Below, in pieces: positions 35,756 through 43,866 of a stretch of DNA of 64,000 bases. The DNA lies in assembly GCF_001434405.1 (NCBI RefSeq), contig NZ_AZFT01000002.1, forward strand, positions 21,101-85,100, in the 5' to 3' direction. This DNA comes from Ligilactobacillus apodemi DSM 16634 = JCM 16172 (lineage in GTDB: Bacteria; Bacillota; Bacilli; Lactobacillales; Lactobacillaceae). Positions within the stretch are counted from its first letter, which is position 1. Each line of letters starts with the position of its first letter. A program made the position numbers and the translations under genes. The notes below the pieces were generated by a model. The model was not told the origin of the DNA. It did no database searches and saw only the letters and a list, made by a program, of their open reading frames with translations.

Positions 35756-35784
35756 TTGTAATCCATTAACTGTAGGTGTACGAT
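35756..35784 (+). promoter_or_regulatory. Probable promoter of the paralogous membrane-protein cluster
   Basis: TTGTAA (35756-35761), a 17-bp spacer, TACGAT (35779-35784), about 31 bp before the first start codon. Confidence 0.4.
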
Positions 35785-35814
35785 AGCTTCATGTTTTTTT
35801 AGGGGGTAGCTATT

Positions 35815-36447
35815 TTGTTTATCACTGAACTTACCAAACGTGATTGGTACCGCATCTATAAATATCTTTGGAGAGCACAATTATTGCCTCAAAAAATGCG
35901 CATATGTGTAAAAATTGTTGCCATTTTACGAATTTTATTAGCAGTATGGGTTCTTTTTCCTATAGTCCTTCGTGTTTTATTTTTAATGCTACTTCGTGCT
36001 CCACTAACTTATTACCTTTCTTATTATGAGATTTTTTTGACAATAGCTGTGATCTCACTTTTGATATTCTACTACCCCTTGCTCTTTTGGGCAGAATCGC
36101 GAAAATTTTCTCCAAAAGTGTTTATCACTTTGAAGCAAGGAACTTCACTCGCTAAGCTGAAGAAAATACGTAAACGATATCCGACAGCTTATATCACTCC
36201 CAATCAAGGAATGTTTGAGCCCCCTTTTAATAGTAAGTGGATCATCATCAACTTTGAAGACTGCTACTTACTAGTGGCAAAAGGCAAACTGCCCTATAAT
36301 CCTAAGCGCTATTTTATAGCATTTAGCATCATCAGCTATAAAGACATAAAACATACAATGACTTTTTGTAAACAACTTGAGCCTGTCTGTGAACGAATCA
36401 TAAATTATTCTGACGTCAAATTGCTTCATAAAGATATAGTTAGTTAA
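35815..36447 (+). CDS. Unknown membrane protein, paralogue 1 of 3
   Basis: 210 residues from a TTG start (AGGGGGT ribosome site 7-8 bases upstream). N-terminal motif TKRDWYRIYKYLW, two hydrophobic segments (about 30-56 and 72-95), then a soluble part with KFSPKVFITLK, KWIIINFEDCYLLV and EPVCERI...DVKLLHK. All three motifs recur in the next two genes. Not recognised as a known family. Confidence 0.65.
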   Translation: MFITELTKRDWYRIYKYLWRAQLLPQKMRICVKIVAILRILLAVWVLFPIVLRVLFLMLLRAPLTYYLSYYEIFLTIAVISLLIFYYPLLFWAESRKFSPKVFITLKQGTSLAKLKKIRKRYPTAYITPNQGMFEPPFNSKWIIINFEDCYLLVAKGKLPYNPKRYFIAFSIISYKDIKHTMTFCKQLEPVCERIINYSDVKLLHKDIVS

Positions 36448-36472
36448 TTCAATCATAAAAGGGGATAACGAT

Positions 36473-37067
36473 ATGTTTATCACTCAACTCACTAAATATG
36501 ATTGGTATCGAATTTATAAATATCTCTGGAAAGAACATTTAGTTCCAACAACAAAGGGAAAACGGACATTCATAAGGTTATGCACAATTTTCTATCAATT
36601 GGTTGCCCTATATATGATATTGGATTCACTTTCTTATATACTAATAGATCCATACTTCACTATTTTTTATATCATTATTTTTATTTTACTTGGTAGTGTC
36701 TTATCTCCTCTGCTTTATCTTGTATGCGTTCGTGAATTTTCCCCAAAAGTGTTCATCACTTTAAAAGAAATTATGCCAGATTTCGAACTCAAGCAATTAT
36801 ATAATAAAATATCCCACAGCCTATATTTCAAAATATGGATTATTCTCGCCACCATCCAACTATAAATGGACTGTTCTAGTTTTTAAAGATTGCTACTTAC
36901 TGTACATAAATTTTCCTCCACCGTATGATCACAGGAAACGTTTTATGCCACTGAATGTTATCAGGCGTACTGATATTGCTGATAAAAATGATTTTCTTAA
37001 ACAACTTGAACCAATATGTCAAAGGCCTGCTGATTACTCTAAAATTAAATTGCTTCATGGAAAGTAG
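36473..37067 (+). pseudogene. Unknown membrane protein, paralogue 2 of 3, frameshifted
   Basis: Starts at an ATG with AAAGGGGA upstream and MFITQLTKYDWYRIYKYLW. In an AAAA run near 36803-36810 the frame is lost and stops at 36865. Removing one A gives KYPTAYIS and then KWTVLVFKDCYLL and KIKLLHGK to a TAG at 37065-37067, matching the paralogues to the end. Confidence 0.65.
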
Positions 37068-37119
37068 CCTGATTTGTTATGTATACACTATGCTAAAAAG
37101 TTACGAGGAGGGAATTTCG

Positions 37120-37722
37120 TTGTTTGTTACACATCTTACTAAGCGCGATTGGTATCGCATCTATAAGTATCTCTGGCGCAATCACTGCATTACTGCAATT
37201 TCTAAAAATTCACTTGTACTATTAAAGATTATTATAGCGCTAGAAGCTCTATATGAATTTTATTCATTATCTTATGATTTTTTCTACATGCACAGATCCT
37301 GGATTTCAATTTTACTTGAAGTTTTAATCTTTGTAGTGGGGCTTTCATTATGTATACCATTGGCTTGGCTAATTCAAACAATTCGTTTCTCACCCCAAAC
37401 ATTCATTTCTTTTAGTGAAGCTCCATCCCAAGAGTTACGTAAGCTCATAGACACAAATTACCCACAAGCTAAAATTACTAAATTTTCAAATATTTTTGCT
37501 CTACCACTTGATAACAGTTGGCATAAATGGACTGTTCTTGTTTTTATGGATTATTGTGTCCTATACATGAGTGCTTATGGTAATCCCAATAAAAAGCTAA
37601 GATATACACTTTCAATCATTAAACGAACTGACATTGATGATGAGACACTATTCTTCAAACGACCTAAGCCTGTTTGTGAACGTATCGTTGAACTACCAAA
37701 TGTAAAATTACATCTTAAATAA
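37120..37722 (+). CDS. Unknown membrane protein, paralogue 3 of 3
   Basis: 200 residues from TTG 37120, which has GAGGAGGG upstream; longer upstream frames would run back through the end of paralogue 2. MFVTHLTKRDWYRIYKYLW, two hydrophobic segments, RFSPQTFISF, KWTVLVFMDYCVLY, PVCERIVELPNVKLHLK. Followed by a clear terminator. Confidence 0.65.
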   Translation: MFVTHLTKRDWYRIYKYLWRNHCITAISKNSLVLLKIIIALEALYEFYSLSYDFFYMHRSWISILLEVLIFVVGLSLCIPLAWLIQTIRFSPQTFISFSEAPSQELRKLIDTNYPQAKITKFSNIFALPLDNSWHKWTVLVFMDYCVLYMSAYGNPNKKLRYTLSIIKRTDIDDETLFFKRPKPVCERIVELPNVKLHLK

Positions 37723-37860
37723 TAATATTATGCTTAGTTTGTTTTATATCCAAATTCGTCAAATTTATTCCCGATAACGATGATGAGAGAACATATATGG
37801 AAAAATTTTTCTCACAATGTTATGCTTAGCGTATGAAGAATAGTGCACTTGCACACCAAA

Positions 37861-37896
37861 TCCCTAGAGAAATTTTGGTTCTCTAGGGATTTTTTA
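37861..37896 (+). terminator. Terminator of the paralogue cluster
   Basis: TCCCTAGAGAA / TTCTCTAGGGA stem and TTTTTT. Confidence 0.88.
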
Positions 37897-37990
37897 CGTA
37901 TCAAAAGATTTAATGGATGCTTTTAGGTTAACATCTGCAGTAACTAAATATGGCCTAGAAAACAAATTATGCTTTCCAGACCATACTTGG

Positions 37991-38910
37991 TTATTTTAAT
38001 TTATAGCGATTATACAAGTTATTAGCAACTAACGCACTGATCGTCAATAAACAGCCAACTACTTCATAGCCTGTAATTTGATACCCACGTAAAATCGTGA
38101 TCACAAAAGCCGTTACTGGTACTAAATTCATAAACAAAATTCCATTTAACGCCCCAATCAAACGATTTCCTAAGTTCCAAGCAAAGACAGCAATTACTCC
38201 GGCTAAAGTGATCATATACACTAAAGCTAAACTCACGCCTTGAATTTGATTTACAGTTGGAAGTTGTAGCCATCCCATGCTAGTCGCTAACGTTAAGATA
38301 ATAATAACTGAAGCCACACCATAGATCGTTGTTAGCGTTGAATAACGTAGGATCGACCATTCTTTAAAGTCAGCACCACCAGTCGTATAAATCACCCAAC
38401 ACAAGGCTCCTAACAAAATCAATATTGTTGCTAGCAAGGTATTTTGACCACTTAATAAATAAGCTGGATCACCCTTAGTTACAACTAAAAAGACTCCTAG
38501 GGCTGCAACTAACATTGAAACTAATACAAATTTTCCTGTTTTTGTTCCTCGATATACCCAACCAACAATAACACCCAGTAATGGTTGGACAGCCATCATG
38601 ACCGAAGCAATCAGCGCTCCAGAAGTCCCAGCTAATTTTTGTCCTAAAAATACCAAAAAGCTAAATCCCGCAAAAGCCGATGTTCCTAAAAACCACAATT
38701 TAAAAAAATGCTTTTCTGGTAAGAAGGCACGTGCCCCCTCTTTAAAGAACAAAATGATTGCAAAAATAATTGCAACGATACCATATCTAAATAAAGTAAA
38801 ATTGAATGGATCCATGATTTTTAGCGCAGGTCCCATAATCGGAAACATTCCCCCCACGATAAGACCGCAACTAAGCACAATAGCACACCTAAAAGATAAT
38901 TTTTACCCAT
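37991..38910 (-). pseudogene. EamA/DMT-family exporter, frameshifted in a G6 tract
   Basis: ATG 38910 with AAAGGAGAG upstream starts MGKNYLLGVLLCLVAVLSWG, a normal first helix. At the C6 (plus strand) run 38850-38855 the frame is lost. The remaining nine helices continue in another frame (GGMFPIMGPALKIMDPFNF, FRYG) to a stop at 37991. One extra G would restore a full 306-residue ten-helix transporter. The gene is divergent from a LysR regulator. Substrate unknown; drug or metabolite export is typical. Confidence 0.8.
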
Positions 38911-39020
38911 GACTTCTCTCCTTTCTTATTAGTCAGCGTATCATTATCTTTTACCCTGCGGAATTAACGATATATAATACCCTTATAATTATTCGTTATG
39001 CCTAATGGAGGAAACCATTA

Positions 39021-39905
39021 ATGTATGAATCGCTAAATATTGACCTATTATACGTTTTTACAACTGTGGCTGAACTGAAAAGCATTAGTAAAAGTAGTGA
39101 GGTCTTACTTTTATCTCAGCCTGCTATCAGCAAAAAAATCAAACAACTAAAAGATTATTTTGGTAAAAAATTATTTATCCGCTCCCCTCGTGGAATGACT
39201 TTAACTCCTGCAGGAAAGCTCTTTTATGGTCAAGCAAAAAAAGTTATTCATGATTTCGATTCACTCTATCATTTACAAGAAAATAACCAACCGCAATCAC
39301 AATTTAATCAACTAAACATTGGTGCTTTGGATAGTATCGCTGCGCTATTATATTCAAGTTTCTTTATTGACGCCCTTTTACATGCCAATCAAGTCGTACT
39401 GACCAATAACGTTACCGAACTAATTGAGAATTTTAACCAGGGAAATTTAGACGTTATTTTTATGGATGAATATTTTGAAAACGAACTAACTACTAATTTT
39501 GAAAAATATTTTTTACAGGCAGAACCTTACTATGTAGTTTTTTCTCAAAACAACACACATCTTTCTAAAATAAAAAGTCCTTGCTTATCAGCGCAAGAAC
39601 TTCAAAAGTTCAATCTACTATTATATCCTGACTACTGTCCAATTCACATTCGTATAAAACAAATTTTTAAACAGTATCAACTTTCGTTACCAACAATTCG
39701 CGAGGCTAACTATAATGAGTCTACAATTTCACTAGTTGCTCAATCAGATCTAGTTACAATTTTGCCTAGATCGCTAGCGTTAAATAAATTAGAAAATCCT
39801 ACCTTACATCTTGCTGCCAAAGAACTTGCACTACCTGATCTTCGTCGAACAGCAATCTTTTCCAATGGCAAAATTCCTTTAGATGTTATTGTAAATAAAC
39901 TCTAG
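39021..39905 (+). CDS. LysR-family transcriptional regulator
   Basis: 294 residues: HTH with LLLSQPAISKKIKQLKDYFGKKLFIR in the classical place, then a periplasmic-binding-like effector domain. Ribosome site GGAGG. It is divergent from the EamA exporter, the classical LysR target arrangement. The A+T-rich 110-bp gap would hold both promoters. Confidence 0.88.
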   Translation: MYESLNIDLLYVFTTVAELKSISKSSEVLLLSQPAISKKIKQLKDYFGKKLFIRSPRGMTLTPAGKLFYGQAKKVIHDFDSLYHLQENNQPQSQFNQLNIGALDSIAALLYSSFFIDALLHANQVVLTNNVTELIENFNQGNLDVIFMDEYFENELTTNFEKYFLQAEPYYVVFSQNNTHLSKIKSPCLSAQELQKFNLLLYPDYCPIHIRIKQIFKQYQLSLPTIREANYNESTISLVAQSDLVTILPRSLALNKLENPTLHLAAKELALPDLRRTAIFSNGKIPLDVIVNKL

Positions 39906-39928
39906 ATTTTTTGTTTGCACCACTTTTA

Positions 39929-39968
39929 AAAAGGATGTACTAGAAAAAATACCTAGTACATCCTTTTT
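39929..39968 (+). terminator. Terminator of the LysR gene
   Basis: GGATGTACTAG / CTAGTACATCC stem with TTTTTT. Confidence 0.88.
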
Positions 39969-40013
39969 TAAATATAAATCTTTCATGCTAAATATCGGTT
40001 ACTGCTATATTAG

Positions 40014-40051
40014 TTGCTTGTCCACACGTTCTAACGTACAATGTGGACAAG
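40014..40051 (+). promoter_or_regulatory. Promoter with overlapping operator-like inverted repeat (SnoaL-like gene)
   Basis: TTGCTT (40014-40019), 17 bp, TACAAT (40037-40042). Perfect 10-base arms CTTGTCCACA (40017-40026) and TGTGGACAAG (40042-40051) flank the spacer. A repressor bound here would block the promoter. Confidence 0.55.
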
Positions 40052-40117
40052 TCGCAAATTTAAGCAGTTTTTTGACCCTAGTTGTTGTCACTGTGCCTCG
40101 TTAGAAAGGAATTTAAA

Positions 40118-40576
40118 ATGACACACTCTCACAACGAAAATCAGGTCAGACGTATACTAGATCTGTATGCTCATTACGCCGATACGCGCCAAGCAAAAAA
40201 GCAAGCCGACTTGTTTGCACCAGATGCCGTTTTTAACGTCTTTGCTGCGGGTAACGAAGAAACGCCCGCGCAAACATTCAAAACACCAGCAAAGATTCTT
40301 GCTGTTTGTGAAAATCTTAAGCGTTACAAAACCACTTTCCATTTCAATGGTCAATCGCTCATTGAGATTGCTCCAGATGAACACTTCGCCACAGCTGAAA
40401 CATACACGCTCGCCTACCACGAAATTGATGTAGCCGGGAAAAATTCATTGATGAATGTTGCGATCCGCTATAATGATGAGTTCATCAAAATTGCTGATAC
40501 CTGGAAATTTAAACAACGCAACCTCTATATTCGCTTCGTTGATACCAAATACGGCATCGACTCTCAACAAATTTAA
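40118..40576 (+). CDS. SnoaL-like / NTF2-fold protein
   Basis: 152 residues from ATG 40118, preceded by AAAGGAA. The cone-shaped NTF2 fold is suggested by ILDLYAHYADTRQAKKQADLFAPDAVFNV at the start, and a Trp/Arg-rich end (TWKFKQRNLYIRF). Such proteins are often polyketide-cyclase or dehydratase-like, but function is not predictable. Apparently monocistronic. Confidence 0.65.
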   Translation: MTHSHNENQVRRILDLYAHYADTRQAKKQADLFAPDAVFNVFAAGNEETPAQTFKTPAKILAVCENLKRYKTTFHFNGQSLIEIAPDEHFATAETYTLAYHEIDVAGKNSLMNVAIRYNDEFIKIADTWKFKQRNLYIRFVDTKYGIDSQQI

Positions 40577-40587
40577 AACAAACGCGG

Positions 40588-40618
40588 GCTCACAGTGAAA
40601 TTTTTTGCTGTGAGCTTT
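40588..40618 (+). terminator. Terminator of the SnoaL-like gene
   Basis: GCTCACAG (40588-40595) / CTGTGAGC (40608-40615) stem, then TTT; weak T-run. Confidence 0.5.
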
Positions 40619-40653
40619 ACTAGTTCTCGAAAGCTACAGCTATATTAATTTAG

Positions 40654-40682
40654 TTGTATCCCTAATCCATTCAGCGTACAAT
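40654..40682 (+). promoter_or_regulatory. Second copy of the SnoaL-type promoter
   Basis: TTGTAT, 17 bp, TACAAT, followed by TGTGGGCAGGTC. It shares GCGTACAATGTGG-type sequence with the promoter at 40014-40051, but its inverted repeat has decayed. No gene follows; an 11-codon frame near 40795 is the only possible one. Confidence 0.45.
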
Positions 40683-40898
40683 GTGGGCAGGTCATAAGTC
40701 GGGTCTGATAAACTTAGCTTGTAACTTAGTAGAGTATCGAAACATGAGTCACCCCTATTCACCCGATCGCTAAACGTTAGGTGGTGAACTTTTATGATTT
40801 TGGTACAGAAAGGAACATTGCTTTGTTAATGTTGTTTAGCGTACTAGTGTTCAGACTAGATAAAATCATTCTAGCTTGTGTCACTGCGTACGTGACAA

Positions 40899-41003
40899 TA
40901 AAAAAGACTAACCGCCATAAATAATAGCGGTTAGTCTCACCAACAATGTTTCTTTGATCTACGTTCAGGGGTTATCAGCTGCAACTGATAGCCCCTTATT
41001 CAT
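40899..41003 (-). ncRNA. Candidate small RNA, about 105 nt
   Basis: On the minus strand a near-consensus promoter is followed about 6 bases later by GGGGCTATCAG...CTGATAACCCC (hairpin, 40968-40995), a single-stranded linker and a terminator hairpin AGACTAACCGC / GCGGTTAGTCT (40905-40937) with TTTTTTAT. It has no start codon with ribosome site inside. The unit is independent of neighbours. Confidence 0.55.
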
Positions 41004-41008
41004 GCTCA

Positions 41009-41037
41009 AGTATATTACATAAAAGATATCCTTTCAA
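41009..41037 (-). promoter_or_regulatory. Promoter of the candidate small RNA
   Basis: TTGAAA (41032-41037), exact 17-bp spacer, TATACT (41009-41014): each box is one base off consensus. Confidence 0.65.
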
Positions 41038-41112
41038 GTAATAATAACGATTTAATCGGCTTAGCTTTTTGTATAGCGAATGCACACTTAACTAACTAAA
41101 AATATAGTACAT

Positions 41113-41143
41113 AAAAAAGCGTTAGCACACACTAACGCTTTTA
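41113..41143. terminator. Terminator of rplI
   Basis: AAAAGCGTTAG / CTAACGCTTTT stem with a 6-base loop, T-runs both ways. Confidence 0.88.
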
Positions 41144-41148
41144 CTTCA

Positions 41149-41598
41149 TTATTGTTCTGAAATATGCACCCGAATCTTAGCTGAAACATCATTGTGCAAC
41201 TTTACTGGCACATTTGCGTATCCCATTGCTCGAATTGGAGCTGCTAGTTCCATTTTACGCTTGTCGATCTTTAAGCCATGTTGTTTTTCCATCGCTTGGG
41301 CAATTTGCTTAGAGGTGATCGAACCAAACAAACGGCCATCTGTCCCCGCTTTAGCCTTGATTTCAACCACATAGTTGCCTGATTCTAGTTTTTCTTTTAA
41401 TACTTTGGCTTCGGCTAATTCTTCGGCTTCTTTTTTAGCTTCAGCTCGCTTTTGCCCGCGTAATTGGCTCATCGCTGCTGCATCAGCTTGCTTAGCCTTA
41501 TTACTTTTGATCAAGAAGTTTGCGTATCCATCCGGAATTTCCTTAACTTCACCGCGTTTGCCTTTACCGCGCACGTCTTGTGTAAAAATGATTCTCAT
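41149..41598 (-). CDS. rplI: 50S ribosomal protein L9
   Basis: 149 residues, standard length. MRIIFTQDVRGKGKRGEVKEIPDGYANFLIK is not cited in full here: the start MRIIFTQDVRGKGKRGEVK and the glycine-rich C-domain KAGTDGRLFGSIT are diagnostic. It follows gdpP by 27 bases, the conserved Firmicute pairing, but dnaB, its usual next neighbour, is 8.8 kb away. Confidence 0.96.
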   Translation of the reverse strand: MRIIFTQDVRGKGKRGEVKEIPDGYANFLIKSNKAKQADAAAMSQLRGQKRAEAKKEAEELAEAKVLKEKLESGNYVVEIKAKAGTDGRLFGSITSKQIAQAMEKQHGLKIDKRKMELAAPIRAMGYANVPVKLHNDVSAKIRVHISEQ

Positions 41599-41625
41599 AA
41601 AAAAATCCTCCCATACGTAGTTCTT

Positions 41626-43638
41626 CTACTCTTTATTTTCCTGCTCTTTAGCAAGAATTGCAAGCAGTTGTTTTTTAGCTGCTGCGATCGTTGTATCTTC
41701 AATTTGGGTAGCTGCATTGGAGAGATGACCGCCACCACCCATTTCTTCCATAATAACTTGGACATTTTTGGTACCATTGCTCCGCGCCGAGATCCCGATC
41801 TTGCCAGAAGCTCGCTTGGTGATCACAAATGAAGCCTCGACTCCACTGACATTTAACAAAGAATCCGCCACTTGCGCTGCGATCACGGGATCATAGATCC
41901 GCTCTTCTTCACCACAACAAATTGCGATTCCATCATTAAATTCAGTCCGTTCCACTAAATGATTGCGTTGCATGTAACTTGTGACATTTTCCTTCATAAA
42001 ATGCCGTGCCATTGCTAAATCAGCCCCGACTGAGCGCAAATAGCTTGCCGCATCAAAGGTTCTAGTCCCAGTCCTGATCGCAAATGATTGCGTATCAATA
42101 ATGATACCCGTAAGCATTGCTGTAGCTTCGATCTTATTGATCGGTTCACTATCTTTTGATTGGTATTCAAAAAGTTCCGTGATCAATTCACAAGTCGAGC
42201 TGGCATAAGGTTCAATATATACCAAGATCGGGTTATCTGGAAATTCTTCGCCCCGGCGGTGATGATCAATGACCATGACCCGATTTTTCAAGGCTTCATA
42301 TAGATCAGGTGCGATCGCCATTGATGGTTTCGAGTGATCAGCCATGATCAAAAGGCTGTCTTTAGTGGCTTTTTCCAACGCCATTTCCGGGGTTATAATC
42401 GAGCCTTTGATGTTTGGATATTGTTCTAATTCCGTCAATAAGCGCTCAATATCAGAATGAACATCTTCTTTATCTAACACGATCCAGCACTGTTTGCCAT
42501 TCATCGCAGCGATTCGCCTGATTCCAAGACAAGCACCTAACGAATCCATGTCGGGATGCTTATGTCCCATGACAAAGATTTGATCGGCTTGATGCATCAA
42601 TTCCGTTAAAGCTTGGGAGATCATCCGTGCTCTGACCCGCGTCCGTTTTTCCATTGGGTTTGTCTTGCCCCCATAAAAACGTGCCTGTCCTTCAACGGCT
42701 TTGACCACAACTTGATCGCCCCCACGACCTAGCGCTAGATCAAGATTGTTTTGGGATAGTTTGGCTAATTTAGTCAAATCGCTACCACCATAGGCGATCC
42801 CCACACTTAGGGTAACAGGTGAGTTTTGTTTCGAAGTCCATTTGCGGACCTCATCTAAGATCTTGAATTTTTCTTCTTCTAGCACGGCTAACGTTTTAGC
42901 ATATGTCAAAATAAAGAAGCGGTCTTCATCGACTCGTTTTAAGTAGATCCCAAATTCACGTGCCCAATCGGACAACGCATTGGTGACAAAATTACCTAGA
43001 TTTGAGATATCTTTATCATTCATCGCACTCGTTACTTCATCGTAGTTATCTAAGAAGATCTGCCCGACTACGACCCGTGTGTCTTCATATCTTTGACGGA
43101 TCTTAGCGTATTTAGTGACGTCCATCAAATAGATCGCATGGATGTCTTTTTGGATTATTAAACTATAGGAACGATCATGTAATTTAACTTCAATTTCTTT
43201 CCCCTTGCCTTGATAGTTCTTTACTTGATCATATAATTGCGCATCGACCTCCAAAAGAGGCTTCCCTAGCACTTCTTGTTTACCAAAATAGCGTTGCATA
43301 TATGGATTGATCCACTCGATCAGATTGGCTTTATCATAAAACAAGATCCCGATCGGCATTTTGATCAAGGCGTCTTGTTCTCCCCGTTTGATCCGATACG
43401 AGAGATCAGAAATATATTCAGTTGTATCTTCGGTAATTGTTTTTAAAGTCACATAGGCAACAACGATCATTATTAGGGCTAAAATAACACTAACATAACC
43501 TAAAATAATATTGGTACTAAAGGCCAGTATTACGCAGATGACCGTTACAAATACCGTGATCAATGCCAATACGCGTAAATGCTTATCGTGCATAAACTCC
43601 GGCAATTGCCAGAAATCTTTTGTAAAAAATTTTTTCAC
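41626..43638 (-). CDS. gdpP: Cyclic di-AMP phosphodiesterase GdpP
   Basis: About 670 residues: two N-terminal membrane helices, a PAS-like domain, a degenerate GGDEF domain and a C-terminal DHH/DHHA1 domain (MGHKHPDMDSLG, MADHSKPS, VIDHHRRGEEF, GGGGHLSNAA). It degrades c-di-AMP, controlling osmolyte and potassium homeostasis. I place the start at GTG 43638 (GTGAAAAAATTT); a TTG at 43665 overlaps the best ribosome site. Confidence 0.93.
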   Translation of the reverse strand: MKKFFTKDFWQLPEFMHDKHLRVLALITVFVTVICVILAFSTNIILGYVSVILALIMIVVAYVTLKTITEDTTEYISDLSYRIKRGEQDALIKMPIGILFYDKANLIEWINPYMQRYFGKQEVLGKPLLEVDAQLYDQVKNYQGKGKEIEVKLHDRSYSLIIQKDIHAIYLMDVTKYAKIRQRYEDTRVVVGQIFLDNYDEVTSAMNDKDISNLGNFVTNALSDWAREFGIYLKRVDEDRFFILTYAKTLAVLEEEKFKILDEVRKWTSKQNSPVTLSVGIAYGGSDLTKLAKLSQNNLDLALGRGGDQVVVKAVEGQARFYGGKTNPMEKRTRVRARMISQALTELMHQADQIFVMGHKHPDMDSLGACLGIRRIAAMNGKQCWIVLDKEDVHSDIERLLTELEQYPNIKGSIITPEMALEKATKDSLLIMADHSKPSMAIAPDLYEALKNRVMVIDHHRRGEEFPDNPILVYIEPYASSTCELITELFEYQSKDSEPINKIEATAMLTGIIIDTQSFAIRTGTRTFDAASYLRSVGADLAMARHFMKENVTSYMQRNHLVERTEFNDGIAICCGEEERIYDPVIAAQVADSLLNVSGVEASFVITKRASGKIGISARSNGTKNVQVIMEEMGGGGHLSNAATQIEDTTIAAAKKQLLAILAKEQENKE

Positions 43639-43765
43639 TGGTTTATTCCCGCATTCCTTTCCCAATTTCTAACCTAAACTGCTTAATTCCTACTGTCCCT
43701 ATTCTATCACAAAACCTAGTGAGCCTCAGTAGGAATAAGTGTCATATTTCTGTAAATAATACAAA

Positions 43766-43790
43766 AAAGCTGTAGATCTCTCTACAGCTA
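43766..43790 (-). terminator. Terminator of the pnuC-like gene
   Basis: AGCTGTAG / CTACAGCT stem with a 6-base loop, TTTTTT on the minus strand. It lies about 75 bp downstream of the stop. Confidence 0.75.
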
Positions 43791-43866
43791 GTGTTATGAG
43801 TTAAGTTTTTCACTTAGTTTAAGTATACGCTTGCGACTATTTATTGTCAGCTTTCCAGGCTAAACT

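Noticed and set aside
32377..41148. Prophage or transposon as origin of the accessory block
   Set aside because: No integrase, transposase, terminal repeats or target duplication was found.
41464..41832. Plus-strand frames of 80-120 codons opposite rplI and gdpP
   Set aside because: Antisense shadows of well-supported genes.
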